Shown: positions 16,946 through 24,974 of the stretch, one piece after another
Layout: every line of letters starts with the position of its first letter
How positions within the stretch are numbered: position 1 is the first letter of the stretch
Assembly (NCBI GenBank): GCA_018336195.1
Contig: JAGXQV010000017.1
Location: forward strand, 1 to 32,676
Direction of reading: 5' to 3'
From: Sulfuricella sp.
GTDB taxonomy: Bacteria; Pseudomonadota; Gammaproteobacteria; Burkholderiales; Sulfuricellaceae
Length of the DNA: 32,676 nt
Translations under genes and position numbers: made by a program
Notes under the pieces: model-generated
What the model was told of the DNA's origin: nothing
The model's database searches: none
Seen by the model: the letters and a program-made list of their open reading frames with translations, nothing else

Positions 16946-17365
16946 TCACAGGTCTTTTTCTCGGGCTACGAGAAAGTCGCCGAGTTTCCGGTCGTCGCTG
17001 AGGATGTGCAGTTCCGCCCAATCGGTGAGAAACGCCGTAACCAGACTGGTCCTGAAATAAGAGGGGTAGTGCTGGGCGGACTCGACCAGGTTGTTGATCT
17101 GCTCCACCAGCAAGCGGTGTTCCTTGGCATGGGCAGCGGTGCCGGGATAAGCTTGCTTTGCCATGGTCTGTTCTTCATGGGCAAAATGCGCCTTGGTGAA
17201 TGTGAGGAGTTCCTCCAAGGTATCCCCGATGCTTTCGAACTGCTCTCGACTGACCAGGGCATCGTTGATCCGGTTGACGAGTTCGAAGATATGCCGGTGC
17301 TCGTCGTCGATGCGGGCGATGCCGACGCTATGGTGATGTTCGTCCCAGGTCAGATGGTTTTTCAT
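16946..17365 (-). CDS. Bacteriohemerythrin
   Basis: A 139-residue four-helix protein with all seven di-iron ligands at the expected spacing: H23, H60-x3-E64, H79-x3-H83, H120 and D125. The N-terminal W7 and IDDEH also match the family. Bacteriohemerythrins bind O2 reversibly and are used for oxygen delivery, storage or sensing, often in microaerobic organisms. No extra signalling domain is attached, so this is the free-standing form. It is divergent from the MFS gene, sharing a 117-base promoter region, and convergent with the DUF123 gene. Confidence 0.92.
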   Translation of the reverse strand: MKNHLTWDEHHHSVGIARIDDEHRHIFELVNRINDALVSREQFESIGDTLEELLTFTKAHFAHEEQTMAKQAYPGTAAHAKEHRLLVEQINNLVESAQHYPSYFRTSLVTAFLTDWAELHILSDDRKLGDFLVAREKDL

Positions 17366-17482
17366 TTCAGCCTGCCTGCCGAAAAAAGGGAAGATGAAGG
17401 TATTCTACCGAATATGTGCCATGAAGTTGCAAGCGCAACCGGATGAAAATCCGCCTTACCCATAACGACGAAGAAATCTATC

Positions 17483-18667
17483 TTGACCTGTATCTCCACT
17501 CGCCTGCTGATCCTGCTCGGGGCGGTTATCGCCATCGGTCCCTTGTCCATCGACATGTACCTGCCGGGGTTGCCCGCCATAGAAAAGTCCTTGGGCGCCC
17601 GTCCTGGTTCCGCGGAATTCACCCTGGCCAGTTTTTTCATCGGCCTCGCCCTGGGGCAATTGTTTTATGGGCCGTTGAGCGACCGCTTCGGGCGCAAGAA
17701 ACCGCTGCTGGTCGGTCTGGCGATTTACGTCGTGGCGTCGCTCGCCTGCGCGCTGGCGGGTAGCGTGGCGGAACTGGTGGCGTGGCGCTTCGTGGAAGCG
17801 CTCGGCGGTTGTGCCGGCATGGTGGTGGTGCGGGCCGTGGTGCGCGACCGTTGTGCCGCCCGCGAAGCGGCGCGGGCTTTTTCGATGCTGATGCTGGTGA
17901 TGGGAGTGGCGCCGATTCTGGCGCCCATGATGGGGGGATGGATCGTTGCCGGGTTGGGCTGGCGCGCTGTTTTCGTGAGCCTCGCCGGGTTCGGAATCGT
18001 CCTGATGATCGCCTTTCAGCGCGGTATGGACGACACCCGCCATGTACCGAGCGGGCCGCTGAAACTCGGACAGGTGTTGCGCGATTACCGGCAACTGTTG
18101 GCCTCGCGGAGCTTTCTCGGCTACACCCTGATCGGCGGGTTGGCCTTCGCCGGGATGTTTGCCTACATCGCCGGCTCGCCTTTCGTGCTGATGGAACTCT
18201 ACGGCATTCCGCCCCAGCATTACGGCTGGGTTTTCGGCTGCAACGCCATCGGGCTGGTCGCCGCTAGCCAACTCAACGCGCACCGCCTGAAAAGTACGCC
18301 GCTCACCCTGCTGCTGCGCCGCGCGCTATGGGGGCCGCCGTTGGCCGGGATAGTGCTGGCGTTGGCCGGCTTGGCCGGATGGTTGCCGCTGCCCTTGGTG
18401 CTGGCGGGATTCTTTTTTTATCTGGTGAGCCTCGGCTCTCTCGGACCCAACTCCACCGCTGCCGCAATGGCCACCCACGGTCAGCAGGCGGGTGCTGCTT
18501 CGGCCTTGATGGGGGCGCTTCAGTTCGCGCTGGCCACCCTGGCCGGTGCTCTGGTCGGCCTGTTCCACGACGGCACGGCGCGTCCGCTGATGGTGGTGAT
18601 GGCGCTGTGCGGCATCGGCGCCTGGCTGGCGCACCGCTGGATGGTTGCGCCGCTGGAGAGGGAATAG
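17483..18667 (+). CDS. Bcr/CflA-type MFS drug exporter
   Basis: A 394-residue integral membrane protein with about twelve hydrophobic segments. The family features are clear: IDMYLPGLPAI in helix 1, the MFS motif GPLSDRFGRKKPLLVG between helices 2 and 3, and RFVEALGGCAGMVVVRAVVRD in helix 4 and the following loop. Bcr/CflA proteins export antibiotics such as bicyclomycin and chloramphenicol by proton antiport; the substrate here is unknown. Translation probably starts at TTG 17483. The frame has a stop at 17444-17446 and no ATG or GTG in between, and the first helix begins right after the TTG. Confidence 0.88.
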   Translation: MTCISTRLLILLGAVIAIGPLSIDMYLPGLPAIEKSLGARPGSAEFTLASFFIGLALGQLFYGPLSDRFGRKKPLLVGLAIYVVASLACALAGSVAELVAWRFVEALGGCAGMVVVRAVVRDRCAAREAARAFSMLMLVMGVAPILAPMMGGWIVAGLGWRAVFVSLAGFGIVLMIAFQRGMDDTRHVPSGPLKLGQVLRDYRQLLASRSFLGYTLIGGLAFAGMFAYIAGSPFVLMELYGIPPQHYGWVFGCNAIGLVAASQLNAHRLKSTPLTLLLRRALWGPPLAGIVLALAGLAGWLPLPLVLAGFFFYLVSLGSLGPNSTAAAMATHGQQAGAASALMGALQFALATLAGALVGLFHDGTARPLMVVMALCGIGAWLAHRWMVAPLERE

Positions 18668-18695
18668 TCTTCAGTCGCGCTGTAGCGGTGGTGAC

Positions 18696-18785
18696 TGTAG
18701 GAGCCTGCCGTGCAGGCGAGCAAGGCTGCAAACCGCGACAACGCCTACGATGGCGACACCGCATCGCGGGCGTGGCCCGCTCCTA
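18696..18785. repeat. REP-like inverted pair (REPIN-like)
   Basis: GTAGGAGCCTGCCGTGCAGGCGA (starting 18697) is a short hairpin with the GTAGGAGC head typical of REP sequences. The reverse-oriented partner ATCGCGGGCGTGGCCCGCTCCTA (18763-18785) carries the same head on the other strand. The pair lies in the 147-base gap between the convergent MFS and pgm genes. Two REPs in opposite orientation within 100 bases form a REPIN, a small element mobilised by RAYT transposases. No RAYT gene lies in the window. Confidence 0.7.
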
Positions 18786-18803
18786 TCCCTTCTATGTCGA
18801 CAG

Positions 18804-18815
18804 GCTCCTAGGAGC
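18804..18815. repeat. 12-base perfect palindrome at the pgm stop codon
   Basis: GCTCCTAGGAGC is a perfect palindrome whose last base is the first of the pgm stop codon complement. It repeats the GGAGC head of the neighbouring REP-like pair, so it may be a third REP fragment. Confidence 0.5.
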
Positions 18816-20452
18816 TATCCCTGCAAAGCCGCCGTGACGATCTCCTGGGCTTCTTTCACCACTTCCTCCAGGTGGGCTGCGCTCTTGAAGCTTTCCGCGT
18901 AAATTTTGTAGATATCCTCGGTGCCCGAGGGGCGGGCGGCGAACCAGCCGTTGGCGGTGGCGACTTTCAATCCGCCGATGGGCGCGTCGTTGCCGGGGGC
19001 GCGAGTGAACTTGGCGGTAATGGGGTCGCCGGCCAGGGTCGCGGCGGCGACACGCTCGCCGGTGAGCCCCTTGAAAGCGGCTTTCTGCGCCGGGGTGGCG
19101 GGGGCGTCGATGCGCACGTAATAAGGCATGCCGTATTTCGCGGCGAACTCCAGGTAATGCTGGCCGGGATCCTTGCCGGTGACGGCGGTGATTTCGGCGG
19201 CCAGCAGGCCGAGGATGATGCCGTCCTTGTCGGTGGTCCATACCGAGCCGTCGCGGCGCAGGAAGCTGGCGCCGGCGCTTTCTTCGCCGCCGAAGCACAG
19301 GCTGCCGTCCATCAGGCCGGAAACGAACCATTTGAAGCCCACCGGCACTTCCAGGAATTTCCGACCCAGGCCATTCACCACCCGGTCGATCAAACCGCTG
19401 GAAACCAGGGTCTTGCCGACCGCCGCGTCCGCCGCCCAGTTGGGGCGATGAGTGAGCAGGTACTGGATGGCGACGGCAAGGAAATGGTTGGGATTCATCA
19501 GGCCCACCGAAGGCGTGACGATGCCGTGGCGATCCACGTCGGCGTCATTCCCCCAGGCGATGGAGAAATCATCCTTGAGCTTGACCAGGCTCGCCATGGC
19601 GTAGGGGCTGGAGCAGTCCATGCGGATTTTGCCGTCGTGGTCGAGGGTCATGAAGGCGAACGCCGGATCGACCTTGGGATTGACGATTTCCAGGTTGAGG
19701 CCGTATTTCTCGGCAATCGGCTGCCAGTAAGCGACCGCCGCGCCACCCAGCGGATCGACGCCGATTTTGAGGTTGGCGGCGCGTATCGCCGCCATGTCCA
19801 CGACGTTTTCCAGGTCGGCGATGTAAGGCGCGGCGAAATCTTCCTGGGTGATGCAGGTGGCCCGGATCGCCAGTTCGTAGGGGAGGCACTTTACCTCCTG
19901 GTTGTCGCCTTCCATCAGGGCATTGGCGCGCTTCTCGATCCAGCCGGTCACATCGGTGTCCGCCGGGCCGCCGTTGGGCGGGTTGTACTTGATGCCGCCG
20001 TCGCGCGGCGGGTTGTGCGAGGGGGTGATGACAAGGCCGTCGGCGCGCGGTGCACTGGCATCGCGGTTGTGTACCAGGATGGCGCGCGAGATCACCGGGG
20101 TCGGTGTGTAGCCGCCGTTTTCCTGGATGTGCGTTGCCACGCCGTTGGCCGCCAGCACTTCGAGGGCGGTTTTCTGCGCCGGGGCGGACAGGGCGTGGGT
20201 ATCCATGCCGAGGAACAGCGGGCCGCTGATACCTTGCGCGGCGCGGTATTCGCACACCGCCTGGGTAATGGCGAGGATGTGCGCTTCGTTGAAGCTCAAA
20301 TTCAGGGAGCTGCCGCGATGCCCGCTGGTGCCGAACGCCACCCGCTGGGTGGACTGGCTGGGGTCGGGCTGGTTGCGGTAAGCGGCGAGCAAGGCCGGGA
20401 TATCGGTCAGTACGTCGGCGGGCGCGGGTTGTCCGGCGAGGGCGTGGGGCAT
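18815..20452 (-). CDS. pgm: Phosphoglucomutase (alpha-D-glucose-specific)
   Basis: A 545-residue cytoplasmic enzyme that interconverts glucose-1-phosphate and glucose-6-phosphate, linking glycogen and sugar-nucleotide synthesis with glycolysis. Family motifs appear in order: TSGHRGSS (42-49), the phosphoserine loop TPSHNP with S145, the metal loop DADVDRHG, the sugar-binding GEESAGASF and the phosphate-binding [12 protein letters not shown] near the C-terminus. I chose ATG 20452 because it has GGAGAA at a good distance and matches the usual N-terminus ([10 protein letters not shown]). A longer frame to 20533 lacks support. Length matches E. coli Pgm. Confidence 0.95.
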   Translation of the reverse strand: MPHALAGQPAPADVLTDIPALLAAYRNQPDPSQSTQRVAFGTSGHRGSSLNLSFNEAHILAITQAVCEYRAAQGISGPLFLGMDTHALSAPAQKTALEVLAANGVATHIQENGGYTPTPVISRAILVHNRDASAPRADGLVITPSHNPPRDGGIKYNPPNGGPADTDVTGWIEKRANALMEGDNQEVKCLPYELAIRATCITQEDFAAPYIADLENVVDMAAIRAANLKIGVDPLGGAAVAYWQPIAEKYGLNLEIVNPKVDPAFAFMTLDHDGKIRMDCSSPYAMASLVKLKDDFSIAWGNDADVDRHGIVTPSVGLMNPNHFLAVAIQYLLTHRPNWAADAAVGKTLVSSGLIDRVVNGLGRKFLEVPVGFKWFVSGLMDGSLCFGGEESAGASFLRRDGSVWTTDKDGIILGLLAAEITAVTGKDPGQHYLEFAAKYGMPYYVRIDAPATPAQKAAFKGLTGERVAAATLAGDPITAKFTRAPGNDAPIGGLKVATANGWFAARPSGTEDIYKIYAESFKSAAHLEEVVKEAQEIVTAALQG

Positions 20453-20555
20453 GCGGTTCTCCAGAAGGCAGTAGACGATCTTCAAATGATACCGCCGCTT
20501 GATGACGGGAGGTAGCTTCCTGTTATAGGTCAAGTCGAATCGGGAACAGGGGGGG

Positions 20556-20561
20556 TATAAT
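20556..20561 (+). promoter_or_regulatory. Candidate -10 box upstream of the periplasmic-protein/SCO genes
   Basis: A perfect TATAAT stands 41 bases before the ATG at 20603, after a G-rich run. No good -35 hexamer is found 16-18 bases upstream, so a dedicated activator or a chance match must be allowed for. Confidence 0.4.
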
Positions 20562-20602
20562 TAAAAGATGTGTCTCAAACGTAACAATACGGAGTTCGTT
20601 CG

Positions 20603-20950
20603 ATGAAAAGCCTTGTCCTGTTGTCCTGTAGCCTGCTCCTGTCCGTCACCACCTTTGCTGCCGATGTACCCGAGCCGGCCGGCGTGGCGGAAGTTCGTGA
20701 ACTGGGGCGGCTCAACGGTTTGGCGCTGTCCTGCTCGCAGGTCGAAGCGGCGGCGCGGATCAAGAACATCCTCATCCAGTACGCCCCGAAAACCCGCCGC
20801 TACGGCGAGGCTTTCGAGGCCGCCACCCAGGAGAGCTTTCTGGAGCAAGGCGCCAAGCCTGAGCCATGCCGCGATGGGGCGGCGTATGCGGTAGAGGCGG
20901 AAGTGGTTGCTTTGCGCCTGCGGGCGGCTGCTCCGCAGGAAGCCAAGTAA
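20603..20950 (+). CDS. Uncharacterised periplasmic protein preceding a SCO protein
   Basis: A 115-residue protein with a signal peptide (residues 1-20, KSLVLLSCSLLLSVTTFAA-D). GGAG stands at 20591-20594 before ATG 20603. The mature part is about 95 residues, largely helical, with two cysteines (in ALSCSQVE and PEPCRDG) that could form a disulfide. I do not recognise a named domain. It is 10 bases from the SCO gene and shares its strand, so the two are probably co-transcribed. A role in copper or cytochrome oxidase assembly, or in redox balance, is suggested only by this neighbour. Confidence 0.7.
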   Translation: MKSLVLLSCSLLLSVTTFAADVPEPAGVAEVRELGRLNGLALSCSQVEAAARIKNILIQYAPKTRRYGEAFEAATQESFLEQGAKPEPCRDGAAYAVEAEVVALRLRAAAPQEAK

Positions 20951-20960
20951 GGAGAATTCC

Positions 20961-21539
20961 ATGAGATTTCTGGCGGTAATTTTGTTTTTTGTGTCCCTCT
21001 GCGCCCTGGCCGGGGCCGCCGAAACGGCCAAGGACGACGATCAGCCCGAAGTCGGGGTGGTGTCGCGCTACCTGTTGATGGACGTGCGTGGGCGGGCGAT
21101 CAGCGACCAGGATTTTCGCGGACGCTACCAGTTGCTGGCGTTCGGCTACACGTTCTGCCCGGACATCTGCCCGACGACTTTAGCGGAGATGTCGCTGGTG
21201 TTGGAGAAACTTGGTAAACAGGCGGAGCGGGTGCAGCCGCTGTTCGTCACGGTCGATCCAGAGCGCGATACCCCCGAAGTGCTACAACGCTATACCGGTT
21301 TTTTCGACAAACGCATCATCGGCCTGACCGGTTCGCCGGATCTGGTGCGCCGGGTGGCCAACCATTTCAAGGTGCGCTACGAGAAGCACCGCGAACCGGG
21401 CGCCGCGCCGGGACAATACACGGTGGACCATTCGGCGGGTATGTATCTGCTTGGGCCGGACGGAAGCTTTATCGCCAAATTCGCCTACGCCCAGCCGCCC
21501 AGCGAGATCGCCGCCCGGCTAAAGGCGCTGATGGATTGA
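20961..21539 (+). CDS. SCO1/SenC/PrrC family copper chaperone-thiol protein
   Basis: A 192-residue exported protein. ATG 20961 has AAGGAG at 20949-20954 and begins a signal peptide or N-terminal anchor (1-20). The thioredoxin-like fold carries the SCO copper site: C66-PDI-C70 in FGYTFCPDICPTTL, and H157 in YTVDHSAG. Also visible is FVTVDPERDTPEVL, a family hallmark. SCO proteins deliver Cu to, or reduce, the CuA site of cytochrome c oxidase, or act as thiol oxidoreductases. No oxidase gene lies in the window. Upstream in-frame codons back to 20907 lie inside the previous gene and are unlikely to be used. Confidence 0.92.
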   Translation: MRFLAVILFFVSLCALAGAAETAKDDDQPEVGVVSRYLLMDVRGRAISDQDFRGRYQLLAFGYTFCPDICPTTLAEMSLVLEKLGKQAERVQPLFVTVDPERDTPEVLQRYTGFFDKRIIGLTGSPDLVRRVANHFKVRYEKHREPGAAPGQYTVDHSAGMYLLGPDGSFIAKFAYAQPPSEIAARLKALMD

Positions 21540-21630
21540 AGGGGTAGCGCGCGCCATGTTTCACGCTACAATGACGGCGCGCTGAGCGCAGCCGAGTAAT
21601 CCCTAAAATTTCTATCAAGGAGATGAAGAT

Positions 21631-21900
21631 ATGCACAAACTGATCGTAGCTGCCCTGTTGGGACTTTTTGTTGCCGGTAACGCGCTGGCTGCCGATGCAA
21701 CTTGCACGGACAAAGCCGCCGAGAAGAAACTCGCCGGCGCCGCCAAGACCAGCTTCATGAAAAAATGTGAGGCCGGCGCAAAATCTTCCGAACCCGCAGC
21801 AAGTGAATGCGCCGCCCAGGCGGCTGAGAAAAAACTCGCCGGTGCGGCGAAAAACAGCTTCATGAAAAAGTGTGAGGCAGGTGCAACAGTCAGTAAATAA
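21631..21900 (+). CDS. Small exported protein with two PsiF repeats
   Basis: An 89-residue protein with a signal peptide (1-20, MHKLIVAALLGLFVAGNALA). It carries two copies of the PsiF motif, AAEKKLAGAAK(T/N)SFMKKCEAGA, at residues 30-50 and 65-85. Each ends with a cysteine, and another cysteine precedes each motif. The repeats are also nearly identical at the DNA level, pointing to internal duplication. PsiF of E. coli is phosphate-starvation inducible, but its function is unknown. An AAGGAG-like ribosome-binding site precedes ATG 21631, and a strong terminator follows, so this is a single-gene transcript. Confidence 0.88.
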   Translation: MHKLIVAALLGLFVAGNALAADATCTDKAAEKKLAGAAKTSFMKKCEAGAKSSEPAASECAAQAAEKKLAGAAKNSFMKKCEAGATVSK

Positions 21901-21920
21901 AAGATTTTTTTCGAATAAGA

Positions 21921-21946
21921 AAGCCGCCTCTCCAGGCGGCTTTTTT
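21921..21946 (+). terminator. Intrinsic terminator of the PsiF-repeat gene
   Basis: The stem AAGCCGCCT (21921-21929) pairs with AGGCGGCTT (21934-21942) around CTCC, then runs into TTTTTT. It is a textbook rho-independent terminator 20 bases after the stop codon. Confidence 0.92.
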
Positions 21947-22053
21947 ATTTTTATTCAGTGGAAGACGCATCGTTGGCGTGTCTAGCATAAAAAAGATTCC
22001 TTGCCTACCTGTAATAAGTGACAGTTACATTGAGGCGTACTTTCGGCTTATAG

Positions 22054-22067
22054 TGCCCAGTTGGGTA
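22054..22067. promoter_or_regulatory. Candidate operator before the FHA-LuxR gene
   Basis: TGCCCAGTTGGGTA is a near-perfect dyad (arms TGCCCA/TGGGTA) 121 bases before the regulator start. It sits right after a TATAGT sequence that could be a -10 box. The same dyad, TACCCATTTGGGTA, lies before the following thioredoxin-like gene. The rest of 21947-22188 shows no ORF that I can support. Confidence 0.5.
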
Positions 22068-22188
22068 GTGGAACCCCAGGTTTTGCTCGCTTTCAGAGGA
22101 GACGACGGGTCGGACAAACAATAAGGGCACTACCAAAATACTTCGTTACATTTTTTTCTGGAACGAATTCGGTCAAGGGTGGGATGGC

Positions 22189-22800
22189 ATGTTCAAGCTG
22201 GAGCTGTACCTGGAAGCACGGTTGTTGCGCGAATACTTCTTCGAAGAGAAGGGCGAGATCACCATCGGACGGCGCCCCACACACGATATCCACATCGAAT
22301 ACATGGGCGTGAGCGGCGACCATGCCCGCATCAGCCTGGCCCCGTCCGTGGCGCTCGAAGACTTGGGCAGCAAAAACGGCACCACTCTCAACGAACAGCC
22401 GATTGGCGGCCCGGTTCCCTTGAAGCATGGGGACGTGATCGGGATTACCAAATATCGTCTGCGTTTTCAGGACGAAGAATTGCGTCGCGCCGAAGAATTG
22501 GCCAACGAAGATCAAGAAGGCGAATCCACTTGGGCGATTCACCCGTTGCGCGACGGCGACCAAGAGTTTGAAGGGGGGGAGGGGGATGAAGAGTCGCTGG
22601 AAATGAAACTGACGCCGCGCGAATTCGAGTGCCTGTTCTGGCTGTCGCGCGGCAAGACTGCCCTGGAAATCGCCGATCTGCTCAAGATCACCAAGCGTAC
22701 CGTGGCCTTCCATACCGACAATATCTGTATCAAGCTGGGAGCCTCCAACCGGACCCAGGCGATTACCTTCGCCATCGCCCAGAACCTGATCGATCCCTGA
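22189..22800 (+). CDS. FHA-domain LuxR-type transcriptional regulator
   Basis: A 203-residue cytoplasmic protein with an unusual but clear two-domain layout. Residues 5-95 form an FHA domain with the phosphothreonine-binding residues G27-R28, S42 and H45 in VSGDHA, and N63 in GSKNGT. An acidic linker (about 96-138) follows, with runs of Glu/Asp/Gly. Residues 139-200 are a LuxR/NarL helix-turn-helix, with LTPREFECLFWLSRGKTALEIADLL and VAFHTDNICIKLGASNRTQA. By family knowledge, FHA binds phosphothreonine, so activity may be set by a Ser/Thr kinase elsewhere in the genome. No kinase or phosphatase gene is in the window. The thioredoxin-like gene follows, with a shared palindrome upstream of each. 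Confidence 0.88.
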   Translation: MFKLELYLEARLLREYFFEEKGEITIGRRPTHDIHIEYMGVSGDHARISLAPSVALEDLGSKNGTTLNEQPIGGPVPLKHGDVIGITKYRLRFQDEELRRAEELANEDQEGESTWAIHPLRDGDQEFEGGEGDEESLEMKLTPREFECLFWLSRGKTALEIADLLKITKRTVAFHTDNICIKLGASNRTQAITFAIAQNLIDP

Positions 22801-22806
22801 CCGGTT

Positions 22807-22820
22807 TACCCATTTGGGTA
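22807..22820. promoter_or_regulatory. Candidate operator before the thioredoxin-like gene
   Basis: TACCCATTTGGGTA is a dyad with perfect 6-base arms, 65 bases before ATG 22885. A TACACT sequence at 22846-22851 could be a -10 box; that would put the dyad centre near -44, where LuxR-type activators often bind. It matches the dyad at 22054-22067 at 12 of 14 positions. Confidence 0.5.
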
Positions 22821-22884
22821 ATGGTGCCCTGCCGCACAGCTGCTTTACACTTTGATCTTTGAAGAATTGCTGCGGTGCTCAGTC

Positions 22885-23256
22885 ATGAAACTTTCATACG
22901 ATGTCGAAGAAGCCGATTTCGAGGAATCGGTGGTCGCCCGTTCCCATCAAGTACCCCTCCTCTTGGATATCGGGGCCGAATGGTGCGGCCCGTGCCTGGT
23001 GTTGGGGCCGGTGCTGGAGCGGCTGGTGAAGGAATACGATGGGCGGTTCCTGCTTGCCAAGGTGGATGCCGACGAGAATATGCGGATTGCCGGACGCCAC
23101 AAGGTGCGCGGCTTCCCGACGGTGATCGCGTACAGCAAGGGCGAGGAAGTGGATCGTTTTTACAGTATGCAGACCGAAGGTTTCCTGCGGCGCTTCATCG
23201 ATACGCTCATCGAGCATCACGCACAAGCGGCAGATACGGTGGCGCAGGCCGCCTAA
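22885..23256 (+). CDS. Thioredoxin-like protein
   Basis: A 123-residue thioredoxin fold with the active site W33-C34-G-P-C37, the conserved KVDADEN strand-turn and the cis-proline segment VRGFPTVIAY. There is no signal peptide, so it should work in the cytoplasm as a disulfide reductant. The N-terminal 20 residues (DVEEADFEESVVARS) and the C-terminal QAADTVAQAA tail distinguish it from TrxA. ATG 22885 is preferred; the frame extends to TTG 22852 without support. It follows the FHA-LuxR gene by 84 bases, and the palindrome in between suggests its own controlled promoter. Confidence 0.88.
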   Translation: MKLSYDVEEADFEESVVARSHQVPLLLDIGAEWCGPCLVLGPVLERLVKEYDGRFLLAKVDADENMRIAGRHKVRGFPTVIAYSKGEEVDRFYSMQTEGFLRRFIDTLIEHHAQAADTVAQAA

Positions 23257-23273
23257 TTTCGGCAGGTGTGTTG

Positions 23274-23298
23274 CCGGGAGAGTGTTTCACGCTCCCGG
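23274..23298. terminator. Hairpin between convergent genes
   Basis: CCGGGAG and CTCCCGG close an inner GTG-TTT-CAC stem, giving an 11-step hairpin with one mismatch. It lies between the ends of the thioredoxin-like gene and ppa, which converge. The T-runs on either side are weak, so it may be a partly efficient bidirectional terminator. Confidence 0.6.
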
Positions 23299-23314
23299 AA
23301 CTTGTGCGCTGTCT

Positions 23315-23863
23315 TTAGAACATCGGCTTATCGGATGATTCCTGGTAGCGCGTTACACCGCCAGTAATTTCCTGCTTGGCTTCTTCGGGGCCGACCCAGC
23401 CTTCCACCTTTACCCATTTGTTGGGTTCCAGGTCTTTGTAATGCTCAAAGAAATGGGAGATTTGCGCCAGCACCACCTGCGGCAGTTCGCGGAACGACAC
23501 CAGGCCGCGATACAGGGTGGAAAGCTTGTCGACCGGCACCGCGAGAATTTTGGCGTCCTTGCCCGATTCGTCTTCCATTTTCAACATGCCTACCGGGCGG
23601 CAACGCACCACGACCCCGGTTATCAGCGGTACCGGGGTGATGACCAGCACGTCGACGGGATCGCCGTCTTCGGAAAGGGTGTGGGGGATGTAGCCGTAGT
23701 TGCAGGGGTAGTGCATGGCGGTATTCATGAAACGATCCACGAACATCGCACCGGTTTCCTTGTCGACTTCGTATTTCACCGGCTCGCCGTGCATGGGTAT
23801 CTCGATAATGACGTTGAAATCGTTGGGCAAATCGCGACCGGAAGGTACTCTGTCTAGGCTCAT
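23315..23863 (-). CDS. ppa: Inorganic pyrophosphatase (family I)
   Basis: A 182-residue soluble enzyme that hydrolyses pyrophosphate to phosphate and so drives nucleotide-forming reactions. The active-site signature D66-G-D68-P-V-D71 is intact, together with the basic and tyrosine residues of [10 protein letters not shown] and NYGYIP. The length equals the usual bacterial hexameric form. ATG 23863 has AGAGGT upstream. queG ends 28 bases upstream on the same strand, and a TATAAT overlapping the queG stop may give ppa its own promoter. Confidence 0.96.
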   Translation of the reverse strand: MSLDRVPSGRDLPNDFNVIIEIPMHGEPVKYEVDKETGAMFVDRFMNTAMHYPCNYGYIPHTLSEDGDPVDVLVITPVPLITGVVVRCRPVGMLKMEDESGKDAKILAVPVDKLSTLYRGLVSFRELPQVVLAQISHFFEHYKDLEPNKWVKVEGWVGPEEAKQEITGGVTRYQESSDKPMF

Positions 23864-23890
23864 GGCGGACCTCTGAAAATAAAAGTCGGC

Positions 23891-23896
23891 ATTATA
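23891..23896 (-). promoter_or_regulatory. Candidate -10 box for ppa within a small hairpin
   Basis: On the minus strand, TATAAT overlaps the queG stop codon and lies in the loop of a stem (AAGCCGG with the imperfect CCGACTT). It is 27 bases before the ppa ATG. No convincing -35 is seen. The hairpin could instead act as a weak terminator for queG. Confidence 0.35.
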
Positions 23897-24974
23897 CCGG
23901 CTTTATCCCGTCATAGAATGATCTTATGTGATGTGTCAGCGCCCAGGTGATGTGTTCGCCGACCAGCGGCGTGGCGTTCGGCAAGGCATTCCGCAATGCC
24001 GCCACGATCTCCGGGGTGGTGGGCGCGTTGCCCAGGGCCACCGCGAGATTGCGTTGCCAGCGTTCAAAGCCGATGCGGCGGATCGGGCTGCCGGCGAGCT
24101 TTTCCTCGAATTCCTGGGCGCTCCAGGCGAACAGTTCGAGCAGACCCATGTTGTCGAGTCCGTTGCGCACCGCGAAATCGATTTCCTGCGTTGGCGGCGC
24201 GGCGCGGTTCCACGGGCAGGCGAGCTGGCAATCGTCGCAGCCGTAGATGCGGTTGCCCAGCAAGGGGCGCAAGTTTTCGGGAATCGCCGCTTTCAATTCG
24301 ATGGTGAGATAGGAAATGCAGCGCCGCGCATCGACCACGTAGGGCGCGACGATGGCGCCGGTCGGACAGGCATCCATGCAGCGCCGGCAAGTGCCGCAAT
24401 GCGGGGCGGCAGGGGCGTCGGCGGGGAGCGGCAGATCGGTGTAGATTTCCCCCAGGAAAAACCACGAGCCGGCATCGCGCGTCAAAGTGAGCGAGTGCTT
24501 GCCGCGCCATACGATCCCGGCCTTGCTCGCCAGTTCGGTTTCCATCACCGGGGCGCTGTCGGTGAAAACCCGGTATTGACCGCCCCCCGCCACGCTGGCA
24601 ATTCTTTCCGCGAGCTTCTGGAGACGGGCGCGCAGCACCTTGTGGTAGTCGCGCCCCAAGGCATAGCGGGAAACATAGCCTTTATCCCCTTCGCCTAGCA
24701 CGGTCAGGGCGTCGTGGGCGGCGGGCGGGCGGTAGTCCATGCGTAGCGAAATCACCCGCAATGTACCGGGGATCAGTTCGGCAGGCCGGCTGCGTTTCAC
24801 ACCGTGAGATGCCATATAATCCATGTCGCCGTGAAAACCCCGCGCGAGCCACGCTTCCAGGCGGGCTTCCGCCACGCTCAAGTCGGTATCGGCGATCCCG
24901 ACCGCGGCGAAGCCGAGTTCCCGGCCCCACAATTTGATGTCGCCAGCCAGCCGAGTGTAATCATGTCCATCCAT
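23892..24974 (-). CDS. queG: Epoxyqueuosine reductase
   Basis: A 360-residue cytoplasmic enzyme for the last step of queuososine-type tRNA wobble modification: reduction of epoxyqueuosine to queuosine, using cobalamin and two [4Fe-4S] clusters. The N-terminal catalytic domain has [10 protein letters not shown] and the [15 protein letters not shown] loop with the catalytic aspartate. Two ferredoxin-like cysteine sets follow, [12 protein letters not shown] and C-D-D-C-Q-L-A-C-P, then a helical C-terminal repeat. ATG 24974 gives an N-terminus comparable to E. coli QueG; ATG 24986 would add four residues. Either start overlaps the 5' end of the divergent tsaE gene. Confidence 0.94.
   Translation of the reverse strand: MDGHDYTRLAGDIKLWGRELGFAAVGIADTDLSVAEARLEAWLARGFHGDMDYMASHGVKRSRPAELIPGTLRVISLRMDYRPPAAHDALTVLGEGDKGYVSRYALGRDYHKVLRARLQKLAERIASVAGGGQYRVFTDSAPVMETELASKAGIVWRGKHSLTLTRDAGSWFFLGEIYTDLPLPADAPAAPHCGTCRRCMDACPTGAIVAPYVVDARRCISYLTIELKAAIPENLRPLLGNRIYGCDDCQLACPWNRAAPPTQEIDFAVRNGLDNMGLLELFAWSAQEFEEKLAGSPIRRIGFERWQRNLAVALGNAPTTPEIVAALRNALPNATPLVGEHITWALTHHIRSFYDGIKPV

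Noticed and set aside
18872..20515. A 547-codon open frame on the plus strand opposite pgm
   Set aside because: It is the antisense shadow of a GC-rich gene; the minus strand carries all phosphoglucomutase motifs and a good ribosome-binding site.
22061..22120. Sigma-54 type promoter before the FHA-LuxR gene
   Set aside because: GG and GC elements are present, but the spacing between them is 13 rather than 10 bases.
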